DNA of 33,286 bases from SYIM01 sp041182885. Lineage in GTDB: Bacteria; Pseudomonadota; Gammaproteobacteria; Burkholderiales; Burkholderiaceae_E. Of this stretch, positions 9,620 through 18,012 are shown one piece after another (positions within the stretch are counted from its first letter, which is position 1; every line of letters starts with the position of its first letter). The stretch spans positions 1 to 33,286 of the forward strand of contig JBMSQB010000050.1 in assembly GCA_049423065.1 (NCBI GenBank), given 5' to 3'. The notes beneath the pieces were generated by a model. The model was given only the letters and a program-made list of their open reading frames with translations. It had not been told where the DNA came from and searched no databases. A program made the translations under genes and the position numbers.

Positions 9620-11062
9620 ATGCGACATTTCATCGGCAACGCCCCGGCTGATCCCGCCGACAGCCGGCCCATCCCGGTGGTCGACCCCAGCAACGGCGAA
9701 AGCTTTGGCAGCCTCGCTCGCGGCACCGCCCCGGATATCGACCTGGCGGTGGCGGCTGCGCGCGCAGCATTGGGCGAATCCTTTGATGGCCCCTGGGGGC
9801 GGCTCTCGGCGGCAGCCCGCGGGCGGCTCCTCCAGAAGCTCGGGCAGTCGGTGGCGGCCCATGCCGACTCACTCGCGCAACTCGAGGCGCGAGATACCGG
9901 CAAGTCGCTCAAAACCGCGCGGGCCGACGTGACTGCGCTCGCGCGCTACTTCGAGTACTACGCCGGCGCCTGCGACAAGCTCCACGGCCAGACCCTGCCC
10001 TATGAATCCGGCTATCTGGTGGCCACCGTGCGCGAGCCGCATGGCGTCACCGGCCACATCATTCCCTGGAACTACCCCATGCAGATCTTCGGCCGCACAG
10101 TGGGTGCGGCGCTGGCAGCGGGTAATGCCTGCGTGGTGAAGCCGGCCGAAGACGCCAGTCTCAGCTCGCTCAGGCTCGCCGAGCTGGCAGCCGAAGTGGG
10201 CTTTCCGGCGGGCGCGCTCAACATCGTCACGGGCTATGGCGCAGAAGCCGGCGCGAGCCTGTGCGCGCATCCAGGCGTCGATCACCTTTCATTTACCGGC
10301 TCGAGCGCCACCGGCCGGCTGGTGGCCGCGGCGGCGGCCGAGCGCCACTGCCCGGTCACCCTCGAACTCGGCGGCAAATCGCCGCAACTGGTCTTTGCCG
10401 ATGCCGACCTCGATGCGGCGCTTCCGGTCATCGTCAATGCCATCGTCCAGAACGCCGGGCAGACCTGCTCGGCGGGCAGCCGTCTGCTGGTCGAGCGTGG
10501 CATCTACGAGGCCGTGCTCGAGCGGGTCGCCGAGCGGTTTCGATCGCTCGTGGCCGGACCGCCGGCGCTCGAGCTCGACATGGGGCCGCTCGTCAACCGC
10601 AAGCAATATGATCGCGTGCGACAACTGCTCGCCGAGGGTGAGGCCGACGGCCTGCAGGTTGCCGCGCGGGGGCAGCTTCATGCGCAGGCAGCCTCTGCCG
10701 GGTTCTATCAGGAGGCGGTGCTCTTTCGCGACGTCCCGCCAAACCATGCGCTTGCGCAACAGGAAATCTTCGGGCCGGTGCTGGTGGCGATGCCGTTTGA
10801 CGACGAAGCGCACGCGGTGCGGCTTGCCAACGGCACCTCCTACGGACTGGTTGCCGGGGTCTGGACGCGCGACGGCGCCCGGCAGCTGCGGCTCGCGAGG
10901 TCGCTACGCTGTGGCCAGGTGTTCGTGAACAACTACGGCGCGGGGGGCGGGGTCGAGCTGCCCTTTGGCGGTGTGCGCGCGAGCGGCCACGGCCGCGAGA
11001 AAGGGTTTGAGGCGCTCTACGGATTCACCGTGCTTAAAACCATTGCCATCCGTCACGGCTAG
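9620..11062 (+). CDS. NAD(P)-dependent aldehyde dehydrogenase
   Basis: Cytoplasmic oxidoreductase of the ALDH superfamily that oxidises an aldehyde to its acid. At 480 residues it is full length. Visible are the cofactor-fold segment VTGHIIPWNYPMQ, FTGSSATGR (the FTGS motif), the general base in LELGGKSPQ (E249), the catalytic cysteine in NAGQTCSAGSR (C283), EIFGPVL, and the C-terminal PFGGVRASGHGREKG. The sequence is of the broad betaine/gamma-aminobutyraldehyde type, and I cannot assign a substrate. It begins 17 bp after ssb, so it is probably co-transcribed with it, though no functional link is evident. The mtnA-aldolase route would release methylthioacetaldehyde, but linking this enzyme to it would be speculation. 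Confidence 0.9.
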   Translation: MRHFIGNAPADPADSRPIPVVDPSNGESFGSLARGTAPDIDLAVAAARAALGESFDGPWGRLSAAARGRLLQKLGQSVAAHADSLAQLEARDTGKSLKTARADVTALARYFEYYAGACDKLHGQTLPYESGYLVATVREPHGVTGHIIPWNYPMQIFGRTVGAALAAGNACVVKPAEDASLSSLRLAELAAEVGFPAGALNIVTGYGAEAGASLCAHPGVDHLSFTGSSATGRLVAAAAAERHCPVTLELGGKSPQLVFADADLDAALPVIVNAIVQNAGQTCSAGSRLLVERGIYEAVLERVAERFRSLVAGPPALELDMGPLVNRKQYDRVRQLLAEGEADGLQVAARGQLHAQAASAGFYQEAVLFRDVPPNHALAQQEIFGPVLVAMPFDDEAHAVRLANGTSYGLVAGVWTRDGARQLRLARSLRCGQVFVNNYGAGGGVELPFGGVRASGHGREKGFEALYGFTVLKTIAIRHG

Positions 11063-11173
11063 GCGCTGGCGGCGCCGTACCCGGCAGCCGCGGGACCCAG
11101 GTTCGATCAATGTGGCGCCGCCACTGAACCCCGGGCTTTGACTGGCTGCGGAATCCTTCGCGCCACGCCTCGG

Positions 11174-11219
11174 GCTATACTTGAGGGTTCGCCTCAATCC
11201 ATACCGCGAATCTTTCGCG
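11174..11219 (+). promoter_or_regulatory. Candidate -10 box and two small hairpins ahead of the fmdB-like gene
   Basis: TATACT at 11176-11181 is a good -10 match, but nothing resembling TTGACA lies 16-18 bp upstream (a TTGACT at 11138-11143 is 32 bp away). Directly after it are two perfect inverted repeats: TTGAGG/CCTCAA (11181-11186 and 11192-11197, 5-nt loop) and CGCGAA/TTCGCG (11205-11210 and 11214-11219, 3-nt loop). They would lie in the 5' untranslated region. Apart from these, 11063-11230 shows nothing. Confidence 0.35.
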
Positions 11220-11230
11220 ACCCCACCGCC

Positions 11231-11671
11231 ATGCCCATTTACGCCTATCGTTGCCAGGACTGCGGCTTCGAAAAGGATCAGCTGCAGAAGCTGTCTGACG
11301 CGCCGCTCACGGTTTGCCCGTCGTGCAGTGGAAACGGTTTTGCCCGCAAGCTTACCGCGCCCGCCTTCCAGTTGAAGGGGTCGGGCTGGTATGCCACCGA
11401 CTTCCGCGACGGAGGCCAGAAAAAGGCCGGTGCCGAGGGCGCGGCCGAAGGTGGCGAGGCGGCGGGCGACAAAGCCTCAGACAAGCCAGCGGGTGCCGAC
11501 ACAGGCGCCGCGGGCGAGTCGGCGAAGAGCGATGGCGCCTCCGCGTCATCACCGGCCGCGGGCGCGCAGGCGAACAAGCCGGCCGATTCCGGCGCCGCCG
11601 CAACGGCGTCGGCCGCCAGCTCGCCGGCGCCCAAGGCTGCGAGCTCCTCCTCATCGGGGGCATCGGCCTGA
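11231..11671 (+). CDS. FmdB-family zinc-ribbon protein with long low-complexity tail
   Basis: Small putative regulatory protein of 146 residues starting at ATG 11231. The first 45 residues form the FmdB/CxxC_CxxC_SSSS zinc ribbon: MPIYAYRCQDCG, then CPSC about 20 residues later, and FARKLTAPAFQLKGSGWY. FmdB was first described as a regulator of a formamidase operon, but the role of most homologues is unknown. From about residue 65 to the end the protein is Ala/Ser/Gly/Lys-rich and presumably disordered, ending in a run of serines. The gene heads the conserved series fmdB-DUF502-aspS-nudB and begins a long run of same-strand genes. No catalytic residues are seen. Confidence 0.88.
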   Translation: MPIYAYRCQDCGFEKDQLQKLSDAPLTVCPSCSGNGFARKLTAPAFQLKGSGWYATDFRDGGQKKAGAEGAAEGGEAAGDKASDKPAGADTGAAGESAKSDGASASSPAAGAQANKPADSGAAATASAASSPAPKAASSSSSGASA

Positions 11672-11759
11672 GCACGCAACTGCGGCGTCATCGCGCCGTC
11701 ATCGCCGGCGGGCAGCGTGTCGGCATCGCCTCACGCGACATCACCCTCAAAGTCCACTC

Positions 11760-12434
11760 ATGCGCAAGTACATCGTTACCGGCCTGCTGATCTGGGTGCC
11801 CCTGGTCATCACGATCTGGGTGCTGAACCTGATCGTCACAACCATGGACCAGACGCTGCAACTGCTGCCCGAGCGCTGGCATCCCCATACGTTTTTCGGG
11901 CGTGACATCCCGGGCGTAGGCGTGGTGCTCACCCTGGTGGTGCTGATCATCACCGGGCTGCTCTTGCGCAACATCATCGGTGAGCGGCTGGTGCTTTACT
12001 GGGAGGCCCTGCTGGGGCGGATCCCCATCGTGCGCAGCATCTACTCGAGCGTCAAGCAGGTGAGCGACACCATCCTGTCGCCCAACGGCCAGGCGTTTCG
12101 CAAGGCGCTCCTGGTGCAATATCCGCGCGCCGGGAGCTGGACCATCGCCTTTCAGACCGGCACGCCGGCGGGCGAGATCCGGCGCAGGCTGGTCGATTCC
12201 GACATGGTGTCGGTCTATGTGCCCACCACCCCCAACCCGACTTCGGGTTTTTTCCTGATGCTGCCGCGTGCCGACGTGGTTGAACTCGACATGAGCGTTG
12301 ACGAGGCGCTCAAGTATGTGGTGTCGATGGGCACCGTCGCGCCCGGCGACCGCGGTGCGGTGACGGGTGCAGGCGCGCCGCCTCTGCCCGTCGCGGCGCC
12401 CGTGCCGCCCGACCGTTCGTCCGGCCCGTCCTGA
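11760..12434 (+). CDS. DUF502 family membrane protein
   Basis: Inner-membrane protein of 224 residues starting at ATG 11760 (MRKYIVTGLLIWVPL). Two clear transmembrane segments lie at about residues 5-27 and 58-80. DUF502 hallmarks follow: GRIPIVRSIYSSVKQV near residue 95, the cytoplasmic or periplasmic domain with VSVYVPTTPNPTSGFF near 155, and DEALKYVVSMG near 185. The function is unknown across the family. It is found directly before aspS in many betaproteobacteria, as here (31 bp gap), and after an fmdB-like gene. The C-terminal 35 residues are Ala/Pro-rich and vary between species. Confidence 0.9.
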   Translation: MRKYIVTGLLIWVPLVITIWVLNLIVTTMDQTLQLLPERWHPHTFFGRDIPGVGVVLTLVVLIITGLLLRNIIGERLVLYWEALLGRIPIVRSIYSSVKQVSDTILSPNGQAFRKALLVQYPRAGSWTIAFQTGTPAGEIRRRLVDSDMVSVYVPTTPNPTSGFFLMLPRADVVELDMSVDEALKYVVSMGTVAPGDRGAVTGAGAPPLPVAAPVPPDRSSGPS

Positions 12435-12465
12435 GGCCTCTTCATCCGCTTTCGGAGAATTCGTG

Positions 12466-14259
12466 ATGCGCACCTGCTACGCCGGTGAAGTCTCAACCGA
12501 CCGCCTCGACCAGACCGTCACCCTGTTTGGCTGGGTGCACCGTCGCCGTGACCACGGCGGGGTCATCTTCATCGACCTGCGTGACCGCGAAGGCGTTGCG
12601 CAGGTGGTCTGCGACCCCGACCGGCCCGACATGTTCAAGGTTGCCGAGCGGATCCGCAATGAATTCTGCGTGCGTGTCACCGGTCGTGTACGGCGCCGCC
12701 CCGAGGGCACCGACAACCCGAATCTGCGCAGCGGTGCCATCGAAATCCTCTGCCACGAGCTTGAAATTCTCAATGCGTCGGTCACGCCGCCGTTTCTCCT
12801 TGACGATGAGAACCTGTCGGAAACCACCCGCCTCACCCATCGCGTGCTCGATCTGCGCCGGCCGGCCATGCAGCGCAACCTCATGCTGCGTTACCGGGTC
12901 GCGATGGAGGTTCGCAAATATCTCGACGCGCAGGGCTTTCTCGACATCGAAACCCCGATGCTCACCAAGTCCACGCCCGAGGGCGCGCGCGACTACCTCG
13001 TCCCCTCGCGGGTGAATGCCGGTCAGTTTTTCGCGTTGCCGCAATCGCCCCAGCTCTTCAAGCAGCTCCTGATGGTGTCGGGCTTTGACCGCTACTACCA
13101 GATCACCAAGTGCTTCCGCGACGAAGACCTGCGCGCCGATCGCCAGCCCGAGTTCACCCAGATCGACTGCGAGACCTCCTTCCTTTCGGAAATCGAGATC
13201 CGCGGCATTTTCGAGAACATGATCCGCACGGTGTTCAGCCATGCCGCGGGGATTGAGCTCGCGCCCAGTTTTCCTGAAATGACCTATGCCGAGGCGATTC
13301 GCCTGTATGGCTCGGACAAACCCGATCTGCGGGTGTCGCTCCAGTTCACCGATCTCACCGACGTCATGCGCGACGTTGATTTCAAGGTGTTCAGTGGCCC
13401 GGCCAATGCCGAGGGCGGACGCGTGGTTGCCATGCGGGTGCCTGGCGGCGGCAAGCTCTCGCGCGGTGAAATCGACGGCTACACGCAGTTTGTCGCCATC
13501 TATGGCGCCAAGGGGCTGGCCTGGATCAAGGTGAACGAGGCGGCGCGTGGTCGCGAGGGCCTGCAATCGCCGATCGTGAAGAATCTCCACGATGCTGCAG
13601 TGGCAGCGATTCTTTCGCGCACCGGGGCCACCGACGGCGACCTGATCCTGTTTGGCGCCGACAAGGCGAAGGTCGTCAATGACGCGATCGGGGCGCTCCG
13701 GATCAAGATCGGGCACTCCGAGTTTGGCCGGGCGAACGGCCTGTTTGAAAACGTCTGGAAGCCGCTCTGGGTGGTCGATTTCCCGATGTTCGAGTTCGAC
13801 GAGGAGGCGAATCGCTGGACGGCGGTTCACCATCCGTTTACCGCGCCCAAGGACGGTCATGAGGACCTGATGAGCACCGATCCGGGCAAGTGCCTGGCGA
13901 AGGCCTACGACATGGTGCTGAACGGTTGGGAAATCGGTGGCGGGTCGGTCAGGATTCACCGCGAGGAAGTGCAGAGCAAGGTGTTCCGTGCACTCAACAT
14001 CGGACCCGACGAGGCTCGCGCCAAATTCGGGTTCCTGCTCGATGCGCTCCAGTATGGCGCGCCGCCCCACGGCGGAATTGCCTTCGGCCTTGACCGGATC
14101 GTCACCATGATGACGGGCGCAGAGTCGATCCGCGACGTGATCGCCTTCCCGAAAACCCAGCGCGCGCAGTGTCTGCTCACGCAGGCGCCCTCGTCGGTCG
14201 ATGAAAAACAGTTGCGCGAACTGCATATCCGGCTGCGGGCGGTGGAGGCGAGCGCGTAG
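12466..14259 (+). CDS. aspS: Aspartyl-tRNA synthetase, predicted non-discriminating (Asp/Asn)
   Basis: Class II synthetase charging tRNA(Asp) with aspartate. The 597 residues start at ATG 12466 behind a GGAG site at 12454-12457. The order is an OB-fold anticodon-binding domain (1-110), motif 2 with FRDEDLRADRQPEFTQID near 220, the bacterial GAD insertion domain (about 290-420), and motif 3 with AFGLDRIV near 540. In the anticodon domain, WVHRRRDHGG puts His at position 30 and RRRPEGTDNP puts Gly at 81. Pseudomonas aeruginosa AspRS carries His31 and Gly83 at these places, and they relax its specificity so that it also charges tRNA(Asn). I therefore predict a non-discriminating enzyme working with GatCAB. 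Neighbours DUF502 and nudB are the usual betaproteobacterial ones. Confidence 0.96.
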   Translation: MRTCYAGEVSTDRLDQTVTLFGWVHRRRDHGGVIFIDLRDREGVAQVVCDPDRPDMFKVAERIRNEFCVRVTGRVRRRPEGTDNPNLRSGAIEILCHELEILNASVTPPFLLDDENLSETTRLTHRVLDLRRPAMQRNLMLRYRVAMEVRKYLDAQGFLDIETPMLTKSTPEGARDYLVPSRVNAGQFFALPQSPQLFKQLLMVSGFDRYYQITKCFRDEDLRADRQPEFTQIDCETSFLSEIEIRGIFENMIRTVFSHAAGIELAPSFPEMTYAEAIRLYGSDKPDLRVSLQFTDLTDVMRDVDFKVFSGPANAEGGRVVAMRVPGGGKLSRGEIDGYTQFVAIYGAKGLAWIKVNEAARGREGLQSPIVKNLHDAAVAAILSRTGATDGDLILFGADKAKVVNDAIGALRIKIGHSEFGRANGLFENVWKPLWVVDFPMFEFDEEANRWTAVHHPFTAPKDGHEDLMSTDPGKCLAKAYDMVLNGWEIGGGSVRIHREEVQSKVFRALNIGPDEARAKFGFLLDALQYGAPPHGGIAFGLDRIVTMMTGAESIRDVIAFPKTQRAQCLLTQAPSSVDEKQLRELHIRLRAVEASA

Positions 14260-14271
14260 GCGAGGCTTGTC

Positions 14272-14739
14272 ATGGCCGGCAACAAGATTCCCGAATCGGT
14301 GCTGGTCGTGATTCATACGGCAGCGCTCGACGTGCTGCTGCTCGAACGCGCCGATCATCCCGGCTTCTGGCAATCGGTCACCGGCAGCAAGGACACGCTC
14401 GAGGAAGCGCTGTCTGATACCTGCCGACGCGAGGTGTTCGAGGAAACCGGCCTTGACTGTTCGCGCTTCGAACTCACCGACTGGCAGTGGAGCCAGCGCT
14501 ATGAAATCTATGCGCACTGGCGGCACCGCTACCCGCCCGGGGTCACGCACAACACCGAGCATGTGTTTGGCTTGCTGCTGCCTGGCCCGATCGAGGCGCG
14601 GCTGTCGCCGCGAGAACATCTGAGCCAGGCCTGGCTCCCCTGGCATGAGGCGGCCGACCGCTGTTTCTCCTGGTCCAATGCCGAGGCGATCCGGCAGCTG
14701 CCGCGCCGCACGGCGGGCACGCCGCCCGTTGCGCGCTGA
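14272..14739 (+). CDS. nudB: Dihydroneopterin triphosphate diphosphatase (Nudix)
   Basis: Cytoplasmic Nudix hydrolase removing pyrophosphate from 7,8-dihydroneopterin triphosphate, the committed step after FolE in folate synthesis. The 155-residue protein aligns with E. coli NudB along its length: FWQSVTGS, a Nudix box ending RREVFEETGLD, HRYPPGVTHNTEH, and the tail WSNAEAIRQL. The Nudix box has one extra residue between Gly and the REVxEE part compared with the textbook spacing, a variant I believe is shared with betaproteobacterial NudB proteins. It lies 12 bp after aspS and 7 bp before the next gene, so it is in an operon. FolE, which makes its substrate, is encoded about 5 kb away on the other strand. 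Confidence 0.93.
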   Translation: MAGNKIPESVLVVIHTAALDVLLLERADHPGFWQSVTGSKDTLEEALSDTCRREVFEETGLDCSRFELTDWQWSQRYEIYAHWRHRYPPGVTHNTEHVFGLLLPGPIEARLSPREHLSQAWLPWHEAADRCFSWSNAEAIRQLPRRTAGTPPVAR

Positions 14740-14746
14740 GGCGTCC

Positions 14747-15625
14747 ATGCCCACCCAGCTGCGGGTTGCCACCTACAACATTCACAAAGGGGTGTTGCGC
14801 GAACTGTTCGGGCTTCGGCGGGTGGCGCGCATTCATGAACTGCGGGCGCGGCTTCACGAACTCGATGCCGATCTGATTCTGCTCCAGGAAGTGCAGGGCC
14901 AGCATGAGCGGCATGCAAGACGCTTTGAACACTGGCCCAGGGAGCCGCAGGATGTCTTTCTTGCGCAGGCGCCTGGCCTTCGGCACACCTTCGAGAGCGC
15001 CTATCGCGCGAACGCCCACTACCTGCACGGCCACCATGGCAACGCGTTGCTGTCGCGGTTTCCGATCGTGCATCGTGACCATCGCGATTTCTCCGACCAT
15101 GCGTTGGAAAAGCGGGGCGTGCTGCATTGTGTGGTCGAGGTGGGCGGCGATCCTGTGCATTGCTTCGTGGTGCATTTCGGGCTGCTCGCGCGCAGCCGCG
15201 AGCGGCAGCTCGATGCGTTGATCGACTGGATCCAGCGCTCGGTACCCGCCGGGGCGCCCCTCATCATCGGCGGTGATTTCAACGACTGGCGCGGCCAGCT
15301 CTCGCGTCGGCTGTGCGACGCAATCGATGTGATCGAAGCTTTCGATTCGCTTCGACCCGGCATGGTTCGCACGCAGCGTGCGGTGTGGTTCATGCGTGAC
15401 CGGCTGGCCGACATGGGCATGACTGTGGCGCCCGAGTCGTTGCGATTGCCGCGGCGCGTCCGGTCGGCGCGTACGTTTCCGGCGCTCGTACCCTGGCTGA
15501 GGATGGATCGCATCTATCTTCGTGGATTCGCGGTGCGCGATGCCAGGGTGCCACGGGGACCCGGCTGGGCGCGGCTTTCCGATCACAGCCCGGTGATCGC
15601 CGACCTGGAGCGCGGCCACGGGTGA
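14747..15625 (+). CDS. Endonuclease/exonuclease/phosphatase (EEP) family protein, YbhP-like
   Basis: Metal-dependent phosphodiesterase of the DNase I-like fold, 292 residues from ATG 14747 (MPTQLRVATYNIHKG). The full EEP set is visible: YNIHKG, the metal-binding glutamate in LLQEVQ, HGNALLSRFPI, GGDFNDW, DRIYLRG, and the final SDHSPVIADL with the catalytic Asp-His. The same order, an EEP gene directly upstream of a ClsB-type phospholipase D gene, occurs in E. coli (ybhP-clsB), which suggests a lipid or phosphodiester role rather than DNA cleavage. Its TGA overlaps the GTG start of clsB. No signal peptide is evident. The substrate is unknown. Confidence 0.9.
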   Translation: MPTQLRVATYNIHKGVLRELFGLRRVARIHELRARLHELDADLILLQEVQGQHERHARRFEHWPREPQDVFLAQAPGLRHTFESAYRANAHYLHGHHGNALLSRFPIVHRDHRDFSDHALEKRGVLHCVVEVGGDPVHCFVVHFGLLARSRERQLDALIDWIQRSVPAGAPLIIGGDFNDWRGQLSRRLCDAIDVIEAFDSLRPGMVRTQRAVWFMRDRLADMGMTVAPESLRLPRRVRSARTFPALVPWLRMDRIYLRGFAVRDARVPRGPGWARLSDHSPVIADLERGHG

Positions 15626-16884
15626 GCCGCGTCCGCACGATATCGCCGGCGTGGCGGCAACTGCTCGCGCGGCGACAGCGGCCGCGTTGTCGCCCCGGGC
15701 ATGCGGTTCAGCTGTTGCAGTCGGGCGCGGAGTTTTTTCCGGCGCTTGAAACGGCCATCGACTCGGCGCGTGAGTCGGTCTGGATCGAAACCTACATTTT
15801 TCACGACGATGCGAGCGGGCGTCGGATTGCGCAGGCGCTGGGTCGCGCGGTCGCGCGTGGCGTGGCCGTGCGCCTCGTGGTGGACGGGTTTGGCACCGGT
15901 ATGCCGACCGGTGAGGTTGGGCAAGTCCTTGCCGCCCAGCAGGTTGATCTGCGTATTTTCCGGCCGCTGCGGCGCTGGCGTCTGGAGCGGCAGGCGCTTC
16001 GGCGCCTGCATCGCAAGCTCGCGCTGATCGATTCGGCCGAGCTGTTCGTGGGCGGCATCAATCTGATCGATGATCACGAGGATCCGGTCCGGGGTCGGCT
16101 CGAAGCGCCCCGGCTGGACTTTGCGCTCCGGGTTCGCGGGCCGCTGGTCGCGGAGGCGATGAGCGCCATGGCACAGGTCTGGCGACGCGCACAAGCGGTG
16201 CGCTGGCCTGCGCGGCCCCAGGGCAGCCCGACGACGCCGCAGGCGGCACCGGCTGCCGAGGGTGGACCTGTCGGCGCGGGGCAGGCGCCGGCCGCCGTGG
16301 CCCAAACGGTTCGCGCGGCGTTTGCCGAGCGCGACAATTTTCGCCATCGCCGAACGATCGAGCGTGCCTATCTGCGCGCGATCGGTCGGGCCCATACCGA
16401 GGTGCTGATCGCCTGCGCCTATTTCTTTCCAGGCGCGAAATTTCGCCGGGCCCTGGCTGAAGCGGCGGCGCGCGGGGTGCGTGTGCGCCTGCTGCTGCAG
16501 GGGCGAATCGAGTATCGACTGCCCCATTTCGGTACGCTCGCGCTCCATGAGGAGTTGCTGCGCGCCGGGGTTGAAATCATCGAGTATCAACCAGGGTTTC
16601 TGCACGCCAAGCTTGCGCTCGCCGATCAATGGTTCACCCTGGGCTCATCGAATATCGATCCGTTCTCGCTGCTGCTCGCACGCGAGGCCAATGTCATCGT
16701 GCAAGACGATGCGATGGCAGCGGTGTTGCGCGCCCGGATCGAGCAGGCCATTGCCGAGGGCGGGCGGCCGGTGCGTTGGTCGCACATCGTGGCGCGCCCC
16801 TGGTGGGTCAGGGCGGCGGCGCTAGGCGCTGCATTCGTGCTGCGAATCGGCGTTGCGCTGTCCGGTCGCGGGCTCCGGTACTGA
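15622..16884 (+). CDS. clsB: Cardiolipin synthase B-type phospholipase D
   Basis: Membrane-associated phospholipid synthase joining phosphatidylglycerol with another phospholipid head group to form cardiolipin. The 420-residue protein starts at GTG 15622, overlapping the EEP stop (GTGA), so it is translationally coupled. Two HKD catalytic motifs are present: HRKLALID with His130 and HAKLALAD with His328. Each is followed by the usual GGINL or GSSNID segment. No N-terminal transmembrane helices are seen, which fits ClsB rather than ClsA; the C-terminus has one short hydrophobic stretch (WVRAAALGAAFVLRIG). A Gly/Ala/Pro-rich linker near residues 195-225 separates the two halves. The EEP-clsB pairing is conserved widely. 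Confidence 0.92.
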   Translation: MSRVRTISPAWRQLLARRQRPRCRPGHAVQLLQSGAEFFPALETAIDSARESVWIETYIFHDDASGRRIAQALGRAVARGVAVRLVVDGFGTGMPTGEVGQVLAAQQVDLRIFRPLRRWRLERQALRRLHRKLALIDSAELFVGGINLIDDHEDPVRGRLEAPRLDFALRVRGPLVAEAMSAMAQVWRRAQAVRWPARPQGSPTTPQAAPAAEGGPVGAGQAPAAVAQTVRAAFAERDNFRHRRTIERAYLRAIGRAHTEVLIACAYFFPGAKFRRALAEAAARGVRVRLLLQGRIEYRLPHFGTLALHEELLRAGVEIIEYQPGFLHAKLALADQWFTLGSSNIDPFSLLLAREANVIVQDDAMAAVLRARIEQAIAEGGRPVRWSHIVARPWWVRAAALGAAFVLRIGVALSGRGLRY

Positions 16885-16938
16885 CCAGGCTGCATCGGTG
16901 CTGCGCGGGCGGGGTCTGGGCATGATTCGGAGACGCTG

Positions 16939-18012
16939 ATGTCGCGCGATCTGGTGGTGCTTCGGCCCGAAGGCCTGTACTGCGAGGCCGGGGGCTTTTT
17001 CATTGATCCCTGGCGACCGGTGGACCGGGCGGTGATCACGCATGCGCACGCCGATCATGCGCGGACCGGCCACCAGCGGTATCTTGCTGCCGGCGAGGCG
17101 CGCGAGGTGATGCATGCGCGCCTTGGCAGAGTCTCGCTTCAGACCCTCCAGTGGGGGGAGTCGATCACACAGGGGGATGTGCGGGTCTCGCTTTTCCCGG
17201 CGGGCCATATCCTGGGATCGGCGCAGGTCCGGATTGAGCATCGTGGCGAAGTGTGGGTGGTCTCGGGCGACTACAAGCTCGAGGCCGATCCCACCTGCAC
17301 GGCGTTTGAGCCGGTGCGCTGCGACACCTTCATCACCGAGTCCACCTTCGGTCTGCCAGTCTATCGCTGGCGGCCGGATACGCAGACCATGGCCGAGATC
17401 GCGAGCTGGTGGGCCGACAACGCTGCCCACGGCCGGGCGAGCGTGCTGCTCTGTTATGCACTGGGCAAGGCGCAGCGCATTCAGGCGGGCCTCGCGCGAG
17501 CGCAGGCACTCGCCGGGCCCATCGTGGTTCACGGCGCGGTCGCTGCCGTCAATGCCGCCTATCGGGAGGCCGGTGTGAGCCTCCCCGTGACCTGCAGCGC
17601 AACCGACTGGCGACGCGCCGCGGGCGGCGAGGCGCCGCTCGTGCTTGCGCCGCCCTCGGCTGCGGGTTCGCCCTGGCTGTCGCGGTTTGGCGACGCGAGT
17701 CTCGCGTTTGCTTCCGGCTGGATGAGGGTGCGCGGGGCGCGCAGGCGACGAGCGCTCGACCGGGGCTTTGTGCTGTCCGACCATGCCGACTGGCCGGGGT
17801 TGATGCAAGCCATCGAAGCGAGCGGCGCCCGGCGCGTGATCGTTACCCACGGTTTCGAGGCCGCGATCGTTCGCCATCTGTCCGATCGCGGGATCGCCGC
17901 GCACGCGCTTCGCACAGAGTTCGGAGGCGAGGCGGGCGCCGAGTCCGCCGCCTCCGAGGATAGCGCCTGGGCGACTCCGCTCGCCCAGACTGTCAACCGG
18001 CGGACATCCTGA
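16939..18012 (+). CDS. Ligase-associated DNA exonuclease (metallo-beta-lactamase fold)
   Basis: Metallo-beta-lactamase/beta-CASP-type nuclease of the family encoded with an ATP-dependent ligase, an Lhr helicase and a phosphoesterase. At 357 residues it is full length. It starts LVVLRPEGLYCEAGGFFIDPW, followed by the metal motif HAHADH (H35, H37, D39, H40), AGHILGSAQ (the next His), SGDYKLEADPT with the metal Asp, and ITESTFGLPVYRW. A DHADW segment near the C-terminus is the late metal and beta-CASP region, and VTHGFE follows it. The related SNM1/Pso2 proteins repair crosslinks, and a DNA 5' exonuclease activity is known for the bacterial family. The last 25 residues are low complexity. Its stop overlaps the ATG of the ligase gene (TGATG). 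Confidence 0.93.
   Translation: MSRDLVVLRPEGLYCEAGGFFIDPWRPVDRAVITHAHADHARTGHQRYLAAGEAREVMHARLGRVSLQTLQWGESITQGDVRVSLFPAGHILGSAQVRIEHRGEVWVVSGDYKLEADPTCTAFEPVRCDTFITESTFGLPVYRWRPDTQTMAEIASWWADNAAHGRASVLLCYALGKAQRIQAGLARAQALAGPIVVHGAVAAVNAAYREAGVSLPVTCSATDWRRAAGGEAPLVLAPPSAAGSPWLSRFGDASLAFASGWMRVRGARRRRALDRGFVLSDHADWPGLMQAIEASGARRVIVTHGFEAAIVRHLSDRGIAAHALRTEFGGEAGAESAASEDSAWATPLAQTVNRRTS

Noticed and set aside
11063..11110. Intrinsic terminator after the aldehyde dehydrogenase gene
   Set aside because: GGCGC-rich symmetry is present but the stem is short and there is no T-tract.
11686..11705. Direct repeat CGTCATCGC twice between the fmdB-like and DUF502 genes
   Set aside because: Only two 9-bp copies 2 bp apart in a GC-rich spacer, with no symmetry or position to suggest an operator.
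12493..14772. Open frame of 759 codons on the minus strand opposite aspS and nudB
   Set aside because: It lies entirely antisense to well-conserved genes, is rich in Arg, His and Gly, and shows no recognisable domain. High GC at third codon positions removes stop codons from the opposite strand.
16939..18012. Reading the MBL-fold protein as an RNase J or CPSF-like RNA nuclease
   Set aside because: Coupling to an ATP-dependent DNA ligase and the GLPVYRW-type subgroup features match the ligase-associated DNA exonuclease family instead.
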